Below are positions 15,280 to 23,722 of a stretch of 64,000 bases of DNA, piece after piece; within the stretch, counting starts at the first letter, position 1; each line of letters begins with the position of its first letter. Below the pieces are notes generated by a model that worked only from the letters and a program-made list of their open reading frames with translations, made no database searches and was not told the DNA's origin. Made by a program: the position numbers and the translations under genes. This DNA comes from Sphingobium sp. TKS. Lineage in GTDB: Bacteria > Pseudomonadota > Alphaproteobacteria > Sphingomonadales > Sphingomonadaceae. Location: the NCBI RefSeq assembly GCF_001563265.1, contig NZ_CP005083.1:995001-1059000 (forward strand), in the 5' to 3' direction.

Positions 15280-16335
15280 ATGGCCCTCACCGCCCAATTC
15301 ACCCGCCTCCCCGATCCCGCGATCCTCGCCACCCGCTGGCAAGCGCTGGAGTCCCGCGCAACCCCCAGCTTCTTCCTCGGCTGGACGTGGACCGGCGCCT
15401 GGCTGGAAAGCTACGGCGTCCGCCCCGAACTCCTCGCCCTCACCGACCCGCAGGGACAGGACATCGCGCTCGCCTTGTTCGGCCACGCCATGCAGCCCCG
15501 CCTGCTCGGCCCCACCGCCACATTGTCGCTCAACCAGTCGGGCGATGCCGCCGCCGATCGCCCCTTCATCGAATATAACGGCCTGCTGATCGCGAAGGGC
15601 AGGGAAGGGGAGGCGACCGAAGCCGCCCTTCAAGCCCTCCAAAAACGCAAGGACTGGCGCACCCTCCGCTTCAGCGGCATCGCGCCCGGTTCGCCGCTTC
15701 TCGAAATCCCCGCCCGTCGCAAGACCCGCCTCGACCGCTCCCCCGTCTATCAGGTCGACCTCGAAGCCGTCCGCGCCTCCGATTATCTCGCGCTGCTCAG
15801 CGCCAACAGCCGCAGCCAGATTCGCCGCGCTATCAAGGATCATGACGGCGCGCTCCCCACCATCACCAAGGCCAGCGCCGCCGAGATCGAGCCATGGCTG
15901 GCGGAGATGCAGGCTCTCAACACCGGGCGCCACGCCGACAATGCCTGGGACGACCCGGCCTTTCGCCGCTTCGCCGCGACGCTCGCCACCCGCAGCGATA
16001 AGGTCGAACTGCTCCGCTTCACCGATAGGGAGGGAGTCGTGGGCCTGCTCCTCAACTTCCTCCACGACGGCACGGCGATGAACTACCAGTCCGCCTTCGC
16101 CGCCCCGCGCACCGCGAAGGACAAGCCCGGCCTGCTCTGCCACGCCGCCGCCGTCGGCCATTATGCAGCGCGCAACCTGAAACTCTACTCCCTGCTCGCC
16201 GGCAAGGATCGCTACAAGCAAAGCCTCGCCACCCGCGAGGAAGCACTGGAATGGTGGCAGATCGACCGCTTCAGCCCCCGCCTCGAGGCCGAAGCCATCC
16301 TCCGCAAAATCCTTAAGCGCCCAGCTTCCGCATGA
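15280..16335 (+). CDS. GNAT/FemAB-like acetyltransferase (BioF2/CelD type)
   Basis: 351 residues. The C-terminal half carries the acetyltransferase_6 pattern: SRSQIRRAIKDHDG, then LRFTDREGVVGLLLNFLHDGTAMNYQSAF and a final YSLLAGKDRYKQSLATREE. This group is usually linked to exopolysaccharide or cellulose loci and transfers acyl groups to unknown acceptors. No signal peptide, so cytoplasmic. Its last 23 bases overlap the convergent cupin gene. A second protein of the same type lies at 17163-18278. Confidence 0.82.
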   Translation: MALTAQFTRLPDPAILATRWQALESRATPSFFLGWTWTGAWLESYGVRPELLALTDPQGQDIALALFGHAMQPRLLGPTATLSLNQSGDAAADRPFIEYNGLLIAKGREGEATEAALQALQKRKDWRTLRFSGIAPGSPLLEIPARRKTRLDRSPVYQVDLEAVRASDYLALLSANSRSQIRRAIKDHDGALPTITKASAAEIEPWLAEMQALNTGRHADNAWDDPAFRRFAATLATRSDKVELLRFTDREGVVGLLLNFLHDGTAMNYQSAFAAPRTAKDKPGLLCHAAAVGHYAARNLKLYSLLAGKDRYKQSLATREEALEWWQIDRFSPRLEAEAILRKILKRPASA

Positions 16336-17152
16336 TCCGATAGGCGATCCGCCGCACCCCCTGCGCCTCCGGCCTCGCGCCGATCCGCGCCGTCGGCAAC
16401 CTCCGCCGCCGCAATAGCGCGTTCAGGCTATGCAACTCGCCCTCGGCCACGCTCCGCTCCGACCGCCAGGTGACGGACAGGCTGACCGAGACGGACGGCC
16501 CGTTCTCCACGAAATGCGGCGCCTTCACCGGCACATGAAGGGCATCCCCAGGCAACAGAGTCACCGCCATGCCCCGGTCGCGAAACCCCTCCCGCCAGTC
16601 CAGATTGCGATGCCCGCCCGCATGGAAGGCCTCGCTCTGCACCGCCGGCACCAATTCCTCGTCGCCCGCCGGAAAGACCGTCATGGTCTTCTCCCCCCTG
16701 ATCTGGAGCAGGATATTATGCTCCGGATCCATGTGGAACGGCGTCACGCTCCCCGGCGAGGACAGGAAGATAAAGGCTTCCCGGTGCAGCATCGGCCCGG
16801 TCTCCCGCTCCACCAGCACCGCCAGCTCGCCCAGCGCCCGGTCCAGCAAAGCGCCATAATCCGCATCCCGCTCGACATTCTTCAGCACCGCCCAACTGCC
16901 GTTGGTCTCGATCGTCCGGATCGTCTCGCCCAGGCTCAGCCCGTTGGAAGGCGTATCCTCCGCCCGCACGCCCAGCGGCAATTTGCCCAGATTATACTCC
17001 ACGCAAGCGGCAGGCATCCGCTCCGCCAGCCCGGCCAAAGCCTCCAGCGTCAGCAGCTCATGCCCCACCAGCCCATGGCTCAATTGCGCCGCCCGATCAG
17101 GATAGGCCGCCGCAAAATCCGCCCGCGCCCCTTCCGAAAACACCGCGTTCAT
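16313..17152 (-). CDS. Cupin/JmjC-like oxygenase-fold protein
   Basis: 279 residues. The core has the 2-oxoglutarate/Fe(II) pattern of cupin-like (JmjC-related) hydroxylases: H140-M-D142 followed by a distal His at 206 or 213 in GDALHVPVKAPHFVEN. The strand LLQIRGEKTMTVFP between them is also typical. Proteins of this set are often mis-annotated as transcription factors; hydroxylation of a protein or small molecule is more likely. It starts 10 bases downstream of the GNAT gene stop (17163) on the same strand, so the two probably form an operon. Confidence 0.75.
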   Translation of the reverse strand: MNAVFSEGARADFAAAYPDRAAQLSHGLVGHELLTLEALAGLAERMPAACVEYNLGKLPLGVRAEDTPSNGLSLGETIRTIETNGSWAVLKNVERDADYGALLDRALGELAVLVERETGPMLHREAFIFLSSPGSVTPFHMDPEHNILLQIRGEKTMTVFPAGDEELVPAVQSEAFHAGGHRNLDWREGFRDRGMAVTLLPGDALHVPVKAPHFVENGPSVSVSLSVTWRSERSVAEGELHSLNALLRRRRLPTARIGARPEAQGVRRIAYRIMRKLGA

Positions 17153-17162
17153 AGCTGCCCTC

Positions 17163-18278
17163 TCAATCCTGACCTTTCAGGCGCCGCCCCAGCGCCTCGA
17201 CGCCATTGGCCAGCGCAAAGGCCGCACTTCGGCCCGCGCCGCGCAAGGCAATGCGATATTGGGTAATCGTCCGCCGCTCGGCCCACAGGCTGTCGATCAT
17301 CGGATGATCCGCCGCCGCGCAGCTATCCATCCAGCCGATGCCGGGATCGCCCAGCACCGCATGCAGATTGGCGATCTCGATCAGCACCCCCGGCGAAAAG
17401 CGGCCCAAAGCCTCGTCGAATGCGATCTTGAAGGAAAAGGCGCCTTCGCCATGCCGGAAATTGACCAGCATCGCGATCGCCCGCCCATCCAGGTCCATGC
17501 GCAGAAAATGCAGCCGTCCGCTCTCGAACGCCGCCGCGCAGGCTGCGCGGAAGAAAGCCGCATCATCGACCTTGCAGGCCAATGCCGACCCTTCCGACCC
17601 CTTCCAGCCCGAAGCCTCCAGCGCCAGAAATTCGCCGCACCACGCCGCGAGTTCCGCCCCATCGGCCAGCAACCGGCTCTCGACCGTGCCCATATCCGCC
17701 AGCCGCTTCTGCAAGCGCCGCAATTCCTTGCGCTTCTTGGCGCGCACATTGGCTTCCCAATAGGCATCCGCGTCCATATCCGACCGCAACATCGCCCGGT
17801 CGTAGCGATGCACCTCGCGCCGCCCCCGCCGCTGCTCGACGCACAACGCCTCCAGCGCCGCCGCATTGGCGCCCGCCGCATCCAGCCCGCGCAGGTGCAG
17901 GAAGCCCGGCGCCCATGGCGCGTCGTCCAACTGCCCCAACAGGCTGCGCCAGGCCGCGATTTCCTCGCCCCGCCGAATCAGCGGCGCGCCGAAGAAAATA
18001 TGGTCGTGCATCCAGTTGGTGACGCAGCTTACCGGCAATCGCCCATGCCGCGGCGCGACCACCACCGGCATCAGCCCGATCAGATCGCTGCCCCGCTGCG
18101 CTTCCAGCACCCGCACGATCCTGTCGCCCGCCAGATGATCCAGCGCCGCGCACAGCATTTCGGGCATGTAGAAGGCATTGGCCTCCGCCGCCTCGTCCGC
18201 CAGCGCGGCCCATCGCGCGCGCTGCACCGGGGCATAGGCGCGCGCATTCGCCAATGCGGGATGGGAAGCCATGTCCAT
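17163..18278 (-). CDS. GNAT/CelD-type acetyltransferase
   Basis: 371 residues from the ATG at 18278; an ATG two codons later and a TTG seven codons earlier are alternatives. The acetyltransferase_6 signature is clear: NVRAKKRKELRRLQKRL (acceptor-domain helix), LEASGWKGSEGSAL, then ALVNFRHGEGAFSFKIAFDEALGRFSPGVLI. This last segment is the conserved CoA-side motif of the CelD/BioF2 group, implicated in polysaccharide acylation. It is followed at once by the cupin gene in the same direction. Its paralogue faces the operon at 15280. Confidence 0.82.
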   Translation of the reverse strand: MDMASHPALANARAYAPVQRARWAALADEAAEANAFYMPEMLCAALDHLAGDRIVRVLEAQRGSDLIGLMPVVVAPRHGRLPVSCVTNWMHDHIFFGAPLIRRGEEIAAWRSLLGQLDDAPWAPGFLHLRGLDAAGANAAALEALCVEQRRGRREVHRYDRAMLRSDMDADAYWEANVRAKKRKELRRLQKRLADMGTVESRLLADGAELAAWCGEFLALEASGWKGSEGSALACKVDDAAFFRAACAAAFESGRLHFLRMDLDGRAIAMLVNFRHGEGAFSFKIAFDEALGRFSPGVLIEIANLHAVLGDPGIGWMDSCAAADHPMIDSLWAERRTITQYRIALRGAGRSAAFALANGVEALGRRLKGQD

Positions 18279-18299
18279 GGCCCCGGCCTTAGCCGCCAA

Positions 18300-18617
18300 T
18301 GATTAGGGAAAGGCTAATCCGGGTGGATCATGGCCATTTCCGGACATTTTCGAAGTTCGTCATCCCCGCGAAGGCGGGGATCCATCTCCTGACCTAACCG
18401 CTTGATGCAACGCTGGGAGATGGATTCCCGCCTTCGCGGGAATGACAAAACAGGAAGCGTCCGCCTTCCACCTTCCACCCATGACCGGCCCCAATATTCC
18501 CATCCCCAACCCCAACAATTTTAGGGACTGATACGCCCCTTATGGGGAAAGCCCTTTACATCCCCCACCGGAAAGTCTGTGAAGAACCGAGCCAAGCAAA
18601 GACAGGAACAACGCGGC
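18300..18617. other. Intergenic region with palindromic repeat
   Basis: About 320 bases between divergent genes. The recognisable content is the inverted repeat described at 18359-18446. The remaining 170 bases up to the epimerase gene must carry its promoter, but no clear -35/-10 pair stands out. Confidence 0.6.
18359..18446. repeat. Paired palindromic repeat, 30-bp arms
   Basis: Arms 18359-18388 and 18417-18446 are inverted copies with 2 mismatches in 30 and a 28-base spacer. Each arm is itself a hairpin of the CCCCGC-GAAG-GCGGGG type. Relatives occur at 49055-49080 and, with changed bases, at 26879-26966. This is the usual form of sphingomonad REP/MITE-like extragenic palindromes. Confidence 0.8.
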
Positions 18618-19613
18618 ATGACAATCCTCGTGACCGGCGCCGCCGGCTTCATCGGCATGGCCGTGGCGGACCGGCTGCTGGCGCAAGGGCGCGCCGTCTT
18701 CGGCATCGACAATATGAACGACTATTACCCCGTCTCGCTGAAGCGCGACCGGATCGCCGCCCTGCATGATCGCCATGGCGGCCTGTTCACCTTTGCCGAA
18801 CTGGACTTTGCCGACATGGACGCGCTCCAGGCGGCGCTGCACGACCATCCCATCGACGCGATCATCCATCTCGGCGCCCAGGCGGGCGTGCGCTATTCGC
18901 TGATCAACCCGCACGCCTATGTCCGCTCCAACCTGGCGGGCCACGTCAACATGCTGGAAGTGGCGCGGGAACGGCGGGTGCGGCATCTGGTCTATGCCTC
19001 CTCCTCCTCCGTCTATGGCGGCAACGACACGCTGCCCTTCCGGGTCGAGGACCGCGCCGACCATCCCGTCTCGCTCTATGCCGCGACCAAGCGCGCCGAC
19101 GAGCTGATGAGCGAGACCTACGCCCATCTCTTCCGCATTCCGATGACGGGCCTGCGCTTCTTCACCGTCTACGGCCCCTGGGGCCGCCCCGACATGGCGA
19201 TGTGGATCTTCACCTCGAAAATCCTCGCGGGCGAGCCGATCCCGGTGTTCAACCATGGCCGGATGCAGCGCGACTTCACCTATATCGACGATATCGTCAG
19301 CGGCGTGATCGGCTGCCTGGACCATGCGCCGGAGGATGACGGCGCGCCCAAGGCGGGCGGCAGCCGCTCGCCCCACCGGCTCTACAATATCGGCAACAAC
19401 CGCCCCGAAGAGCTGATGCACCTCATCGCCGTTCTGGAGGATGCCTGCGGCCGGAAGGCGGAAATCGACTTCCAGCCGATGCAGCCGGGCGATGTCCCCG
19501 CGACCTTCGCGGACATCAGCGCCATCGCGCAGGATATCGGCTTCGCGCCGGCCACCGGCATCGAAACCGGCGTGCCGCGTTTCGTCGACTGGTATCGCGC
19601 CTATCACGAATGA
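18618..19613 (+). CDS. NAD-dependent nucleotide-sugar epimerase, UDP-glucuronate type
   Basis: 331 residues from the ATG at 18618 (MTILVTGAAGFIG); the frame is open further upstream but the Rossmann motif must lie at the N-terminus. It has GAAGFIG for NAD, SSSSVYGG and the catalytic Tyr-x-x-x-Lys in LYAATK. The segments DNMNDYYPVSLKRDR and FTVYGPWGRPDMA are typical of UDP-glucuronate 4-epimerases, which make UDP-galacturonate for capsule, LPS or glycosphingolipid sugars. The first conserved glycine-region residue set is complete. It lies upstream of kdsD, in line with a surface-glycan role. Confidence 0.88.
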   Translation: MTILVTGAAGFIGMAVADRLLAQGRAVFGIDNMNDYYPVSLKRDRIAALHDRHGGLFTFAELDFADMDALQAALHDHPIDAIIHLGAQAGVRYSLINPHAYVRSNLAGHVNMLEVARERRVRHLVYASSSSVYGGNDTLPFRVEDRADHPVSLYAATKRADELMSETYAHLFRIPMTGLRFFTVYGPWGRPDMAMWIFTSKILAGEPIPVFNHGRMQRDFTYIDDIVSGVIGCLDHAPEDDGAPKAGGSRSPHRLYNIGNNRPEELMHLIAVLEDACGRKAEIDFQPMQPGDVPATFADISAIAQDIGFAPATGIETGVPRFVDWYRAYHE

Positions 19614-19944
19614 AGGTGGCGCGCCGCAAAAAGCAGCGCAAAACAGCCCCGGCGGCAAAAGGTTCCGCCATCGGCCGAACTTATTGAGCGATTGATCGCT
19701 TTTTGGTCCATTGTGGCGTTAATGGCGCGTAAATCTTCATTCGCACTTGCGAAATAGATTGCCAATTCTAAGGGAAGACGCCTATCCACATCAGCCGGGT
19801 GCCGGTTGGTTCCAACCGGTCGGGTCGCGGAACGAGGTAAGGGCGGAACACCGTGGGGCGGTGGTTCGTCGCCGCTATCGTAAGCTGGGAACCAGGCGTC
19901 AGTCTGGAAAAACCGGCGTCGATGGTGGAAAAAAGGGCTTACGC
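19614..19944 (+). other. 331-base leader before kdsD, possible structured RNA
   Basis: No gene is supported here, although the kdsD frame stays open from 19747. The stretch contains a stable hairpin (CCGGTTG, loop GTTC, CAACCGG, 19802-19819) and further G-rich segments (19840-19865). I could not match it to a riboswitch or known small RNA. Codon use in the open frame is poor for the first 60 codons, so an untranslated leader is preferred over a longer protein. Confidence 0.4.
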
Positions 19945-20952
19945 GTGTCGACAGTAACGAAGATCGTGCCATTCGGCTCAGGCGGGCGGATCGCGGAAAC
20001 CGCGCGACGCACCTTGTCCATCGCGGCGGAGGGGCTGAACGCCCTTGAGGCGCAATTCACCGATCGGGAATTTTCGGCCAATTTCCTGCGGCTGATCGGC
20101 GTCATCATGAATGTCCGGGGCCGCGTGATCGTCACCGGCATGGGCAAGAGCGGCATCGTCGCGCGCAAGATGACGGCGACGCTGACCTCCACCGGCACGC
20201 CCGCCATCTTCCTGCACCCCGCCGACGCCGGTCATGGCGATCTGGGCATGGTGACGCCGGACGACGTGGTGCTGATGCTGTCCCATTCGGGCGAGTCCAA
20301 CGAACTTGGCCCTATCATCCAATATTGCAAGCGCTTCGCCATCCCCCTGCTGGGCATGACCGCGCGGTCGCACAGCACGGTCGCGGCGGCATCGGACATC
20401 TGCATCCTGATGCCCAATGTGAAGGAAGCCTGCCCCAATTCGCTGGCGCCGACGACCTCCACCACGATCCAGATGGCCTTTGGCGACGCGCTGGCCATCG
20501 CGCTGATGGAAATGCGCGGTTTTTCGGCGGACGATTTCCACAAATTCCACCCCAATGGCCGGCTGGGCGCGCAACTCGTCAAGGTGCGCGAACTCATGGC
20601 CTCGGGCGGCGACGTGCCCCGCGTGGAGGAAGACGCCTCGCTGCTGGACGCGACCATCGAAATGACCCGCGCCCGTCTGGGCGGCACGGCTGTCGTCAAC
20701 GGCAGGGGCGAACTGATCGGCGCCTTCACCGATGGCGACCTGCGCCGCACCGTCACCGGCACCCGCCATATGAACGAGCCGGTCGGCCGTCACATGACGG
20801 TGGAACCCGTTTCGGTCAGCCCGGAAGAACTGGCCTCCGAAGCCCTGCGGCTGATGCACGACCATAATATCACCCTCCTTTTCGTTTGCGAAAAGGATCG
20901 GCTGGTCGGCGCTGTCCATATGCACGACCTGCTCCACGCAGGCGTCGCCTGA
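19945..20952 (+). CDS. kdsD: Arabinose-5-phosphate isomerase, KdsD/KpsF type
   Basis: 335 residues from the GTG at 19945, which has a GGAAAAAAGGG ribosome site eight bases upstream. An N-terminal SIS domain holds RVIVTGMGKSGIVARK and the LMLSHSGESNEL phosphosugar loop; ADAGHGDLGM contains the conserved His. Two C-terminal CBS domains follow (from about residue 205). The enzyme converts ribulose 5-phosphate to arabinose 5-phosphate, the first step of KDO synthesis. kdsB follows 148 bases downstream, so the two feed the same pathway. Confidence 0.93.
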   Translation: MSTVTKIVPFGSGGRIAETARRTLSIAAEGLNALEAQFTDREFSANFLRLIGVIMNVRGRVIVTGMGKSGIVARKMTATLTSTGTPAIFLHPADAGHGDLGMVTPDDVVLMLSHSGESNELGPIIQYCKRFAIPLLGMTARSHSTVAAASDICILMPNVKEACPNSLAPTTSTTIQMAFGDALAIALMEMRGFSADDFHKFHPNGRLGAQLVKVRELMASGGDVPRVEEDASLLDATIEMTRARLGGTAVVNGRGELIGAFTDGDLRRTVTGTRHMNEPVGRHMTVEPVSVSPEELASEALRLMHDHNITLLFVCEKDRLVGAVHMHDLLHAGVA

Positions 20953-21100
20953 GAGGCGCTCGTCACTCGCCCCAAGAGCAACCGTGCTCCTGCGAAGGCA
21001 CTGGCGCGAGACAAGTGGCTTGCGACAGCCCGGTCCCGCCGCCTGACTGCTTTTCTTCACATGCCATTTCGCACAGCCCCTCAACGCCGCTCCACCTGAG

Positions 21101-21922
21101 ATGACCTCTCCCACGCTCGTCGTCATTCCCGCGCGCGCAGGCTCCTCCCGCCTACCGCGCAAGCCCCTGCGCCTGATCGCAGGCCGCACGCTGCTGCACC
21201 GGACCATCGCCATGGCCCGCGCCGCAACCGCCGGTCTCCCTCACGCGAAACTGCTGGTCGCCACGGATGACGAGGAAATAGCCGCCCACGCCCGCGCCGC
21301 AGGCTGCGATGCCGCCATGACCGACAGCGCCATCGCCACCGGCTCCGGCCGCGCCCTCGCCGCTGCCCGCCAATGCGAGAACCAACCTCGCTTCATCGTC
21401 AACCTCCAGGGCGACAGCCCCTTTCAGCCCGAAGGCACGGTCCGGGCCGTCATCGCCGCGCTGGAATCCGGCGCCGATGTCGCCACTCCGGTCATCGCCC
21501 TCGACTGGCCCGCGCTCGACGCCCTGCGCGACCACAAGACGCGCTCGCCCTTCAGCGGCACCACCTGCGCCCGTGCCCCCGACGGCCGCGCCCTCTGGTT
21601 CTCCAAAACCATCATCCCGGCGATCCGGGACGAGCATGTCCTTCGGCAAAGCCGGGATCGGTCCCCGGTCTGGCGCCATGTCGGCCTCTACGGCTATACG
21701 CTCGACGCGCTGACCCGCTTCGAATCCACCCCGCCGACGACGCTCGAAAATCTCGAAGGCCTGGAACAACTCCGCCTGCTGGAACTCGGCATCCCCATCA
21801 CCACCGTTCCGGTCAGCCCGCCCAGCTTCGACAGCTCCGGCATCGACACCGAAGCCGATATCGCCCGCGTCGAAGCCCTGATCGCCACCCACGGCGACCC
21901 GACGCCGCCACTAGTCCCGTAA
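21101..21922 (+). CDS. kdsB: CMP-KDO synthetase
   Basis: 273 residues, slightly longer than usual. It activates KDO with CTP. Family motifs are intact: VIPARAGSSRLPRKPL (residues 8-23, CTP phosphate loop), the metal-binding region VNLQGDSPF, RHVGLYGYT and ENLEGLEQLRLLE, and the final metal Asp in SSGIDTEAD. Compared with E. coli KdsB the central part is divergent and lacks some spacing conservation, so another 3-deoxy sugar acid as substrate is possible. The histidine phosphatase gene begins two bases after its stop. Confidence 0.9.
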   Translation: MTSPTLVVIPARAGSSRLPRKPLRLIAGRTLLHRTIAMARAATAGLPHAKLLVATDDEEIAAHARAAGCDAAMTDSAIATGSGRALAAARQCENQPRFIVNLQGDSPFQPEGTVRAVIAALESGADVATPVIALDWPALDALRDHKTRSPFSGTTCARAPDGRALWFSKTIIPAIRDEHVLRQSRDRSPVWRHVGLYGYTLDALTRFESTPPTTLENLEGLEQLRLLELGIPITTVPVSPPSFDSSGIDTEADIARVEALIATHGDPTPPLVP

Positions 21923-21923
21923 C

Positions 21924-22538
21924 ATGCGCCGCATCTTCATCATCCGCCACGGCAACACTTTCGAAAGCAGCGCCGATGCCCGCCGCATCGGCGCAGGCAC
22001 CGACATTCCGCTGGTCGAAAGCGGCCGCGCCCAGGCCGATCGCCTCGGCGCCTGGTTCGCGACGCAAAATCTCCTGATCCGCCGCCTCCACAGCAGCCCG
22101 CTCCTCCGCGCCCGGCAAACCGCCACCCGCATCGCCGCCGCCACCGGCCACCCCGTCGACGGCCCGCTGCCCTGGCTCAACGAAATCGATCATGGCCCCG
22201 ACGAAGGCCGTCCCGAAGCGCAAGTCCTCGCCCGCCTCGGCGCGCAAGCTCTCACCGCCTGGGACGAGCAAGGCATCGCGCCCAAAGATTGGATCGTGGA
22301 TGCCGAATCCCGCATCGCCGCCTGGAAAGACTGGTTCGCGCAAGCAGGGGAGGGCGCCGACCTCCTCGTCACCAGCAACGGCGCCGCCCGCTTTGCGCTC
22401 CTCGCGCTAGGCCTGCCGCTGGCGAACCTCAAACTCCGCACCGGCGCTTTCGGTGAACTGGCGATCGACGAAACGGGCCGCGCCCAGCTCATCCGCTGGG
22501 ACGAACGCCCGCTCAATTCTTCCGCTGCGGCACCGTAA
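21924..22538 (+). CDS. Histidine phosphatase superfamily protein, distal His replaced
   Basis: 204 residues. The N-terminal phosphate pocket is intact: R8-H9-G10-N-T, and Arg in SSPLLRARQTA (62-64), with the acid Glu87 in WLNEID. At the place where the family has its second catalytic His (usually in an S/T-H-G-G loop), this protein reads TSNGAAR, with Asn152. That change should weaken or abolish phosphatase activity or change the substrate. It is co-transcribed with kdsB, so a sugar-phosphate role is inferred. Its last 26 bases overlap the convergent lptA gene. Confidence 0.8.
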   Translation: MRRIFIIRHGNTFESSADARRIGAGTDIPLVESGRAQADRLGAWFATQNLLIRRLHSSPLLRARQTATRIAAATGHPVDGPLPWLNEIDHGPDEGRPEAQVLARLGAQALTAWDEQGIAPKDWIVDAESRIAAWKDWFAQAGEGADLLVTSNGAARFALLALGLPLANLKLRTGAFGELAIDETGRAQLIRWDERPLNSSAAAP

Positions 22539-23070
22539 ACGTCCCCGACACGCGCCCGCCGGAGCTGCCCGTCACACCCGAACCGCCACCCCCGGCAGCC
22601 CGCCCATCCACGGTAGAGCGCCCGCTGTTGAGGTCGATCACCAGCCGCCCGCCGGTCAGCCGGTTCGCCCCCTGCGTCAGCGACACATTGCCCAACATGG
22701 TGATCAGCCGGCTGTTGAGGTCGTAGATGGCGACATTGCCCTTCGCCGTCTCATTCCCCTTGGTCACGACGACATTGCCCGAAGCATCGATCCGGTCGAT
22801 CTCAACCCCGTTGGTCCCGCCGCCCGGCTGGTTCCGGTAGGCCACCGTCATCCGCGCCGCATTCAGCGTCATGCCCGCCTGCGTCACCTCGACATGGCCG
22901 GACACGACGACGCGGTCGGCGCGGTCCTGCACCTCGATCCGGTCGGCGGTGAAGTTCACCGGCGCATTGCTGTCATGATTCTTCAGCACCTGCGCATCCG
23001 CCCCGACATACATCAGTCCGGCCGCACCCAGAACGCTCAAGGACACCAAAAGAAGGGGCTTTTTCATCAC
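22513..23070 (-). CDS. lptA: LptA-type periplasmic LPS transport protein
   Basis: 185 residues with an N-terminal signal peptide (LLLVSLSVLGAAGLMYVGADA). The mature part is the beta-jellyroll OstA domain: VNFTADRIEVQDRADRVVVSGHVEVTQ, followed by IDRIDASGNVVVTKGNETAKGNVA and LTGGRLVIDLNSG. It bridges inner and outer membrane in lipopolysaccharide export, receiving substrate from LptC. Its start overlaps the lptC stop by 4 bases. In many alphaproteobacteria lptB and rpoN follow; here they do not. Confidence 0.9.
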   Translation of the reverse strand: MMKKPLLLVSLSVLGAAGLMYVGADAQVLKNHDSNAPVNFTADRIEVQDRADRVVVSGHVEVTQAGMTLNAARMTVAYRNQPGGGTNGVEIDRIDASGNVVVTKGNETAKGNVAIYDLNSRLITMLGNVSLTQGANRLTGGRLVIDLNSGRSTVDGRAAGGGGSGVTGSSGGRVSGTFTVPQRKN

Positions 23071-23714
23071 TTTCGCCCTTTGAGGCCATTTTGTTCGATA
23101 CGCAAGCTCGCTCGCCCGTTCAGCGTCACCGTCCGCGCGCCCAGATCCGCTTCCAGATGGTCGCCGCTGAACGTGCCGATCGGTATCCGCCCGTCCACGC
23201 GCCCGGCGCTCTGCATCCGCCGCGTCTTGAGGTCGACGCCCACATCCCGCGTCGTCATCCTGTATCCGCCCTCAGACTCGAACTGCACCGGCCCGTCGAT
23301 CGCGACCCGCTCCGTATCCATGTCGTACCGGCCCTTCTGCGCCCGCAACAAGGCCTGCCCATCGGACAGCAATATCCGCGCCGACATATCGTTCAGATCC
23401 ACGATCGGCTCTCGCGAACTCTTCTGCACCGCAGAGCCTGCCCGCAGCGAAAAGGGCTGCCCCTTGCTGTCCTCCCCGCGATAGAGCGCCTCGGTCACGC
23501 GCATCCGCTCCTTCGCCACCTCGACCTTGTTCTTGTCGAGCACGAAGCTGACCTTGTCCCCGCCGGTAAAGGGCGCCGTCGCCAGCAACGCCGCCAGCAC
23601 GCCCACCGCCGCCGGCAGCCAGTTCTTGAGCAGCCCGACCAGCCGGTCATGGCTCCCCCCCGGCCTAGCCCAATGGCGGCGCAGATTGCGTTGCTGATCG
23701 GCCTGAATCGACAT
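23067..23714 (-). CDS. lptC: LptC, inner-membrane LPS transport protein
   Basis: 215 residues from the ATG at 23714 (MSIQADQQRNLRR); the frame is open upstream into rnd, but the membrane anchor at residues 32-50 (LPAAVGVLAALLATAPF) fixes this start. The periplasmic part is the LptC beta-jellyroll, ending LEADLGARTVTLNGRASLRI. LptC sits on the LptBFG extractor and passes substrate to LptA, whose gene overlaps it. It starts 8 bases after the rnd stop, so rnd-lptC-lptA form one operon. Confidence 0.9.
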   Translation of the reverse strand: MSIQADQQRNLRRHWARPGGSHDRLVGLLKNWLPAAVGVLAALLATAPFTGGDKVSFVLDKNKVEVAKERMRVTEALYRGEDSKGQPFSLRAGSAVQKSSREPIVDLNDMSARILLSDGQALLRAQKGRYDMDTERVAIDGPVQFESEGGYRMTTRDVGVDLKTRRMQSAGRVDGRIPIGTFSGDHLEADLGARTVTLNGRASLRIEQNGLKGRK

Positions 23715-23722
23715 GGAAACCC

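Noticed and set aside
19760..19940. Cobalamin riboswitch, 6S, SRP or RNase P RNA in the kdsD leader
   Set aside because: The conserved boxes of these RNAs were looked for and not found; left as an unassigned leader.
19747..19944. N-terminal extension of kdsD by 66 codons
   Set aside because: Composition unlike a protein, and the GTG at 19945 has a good ribosome site and fits the family start.
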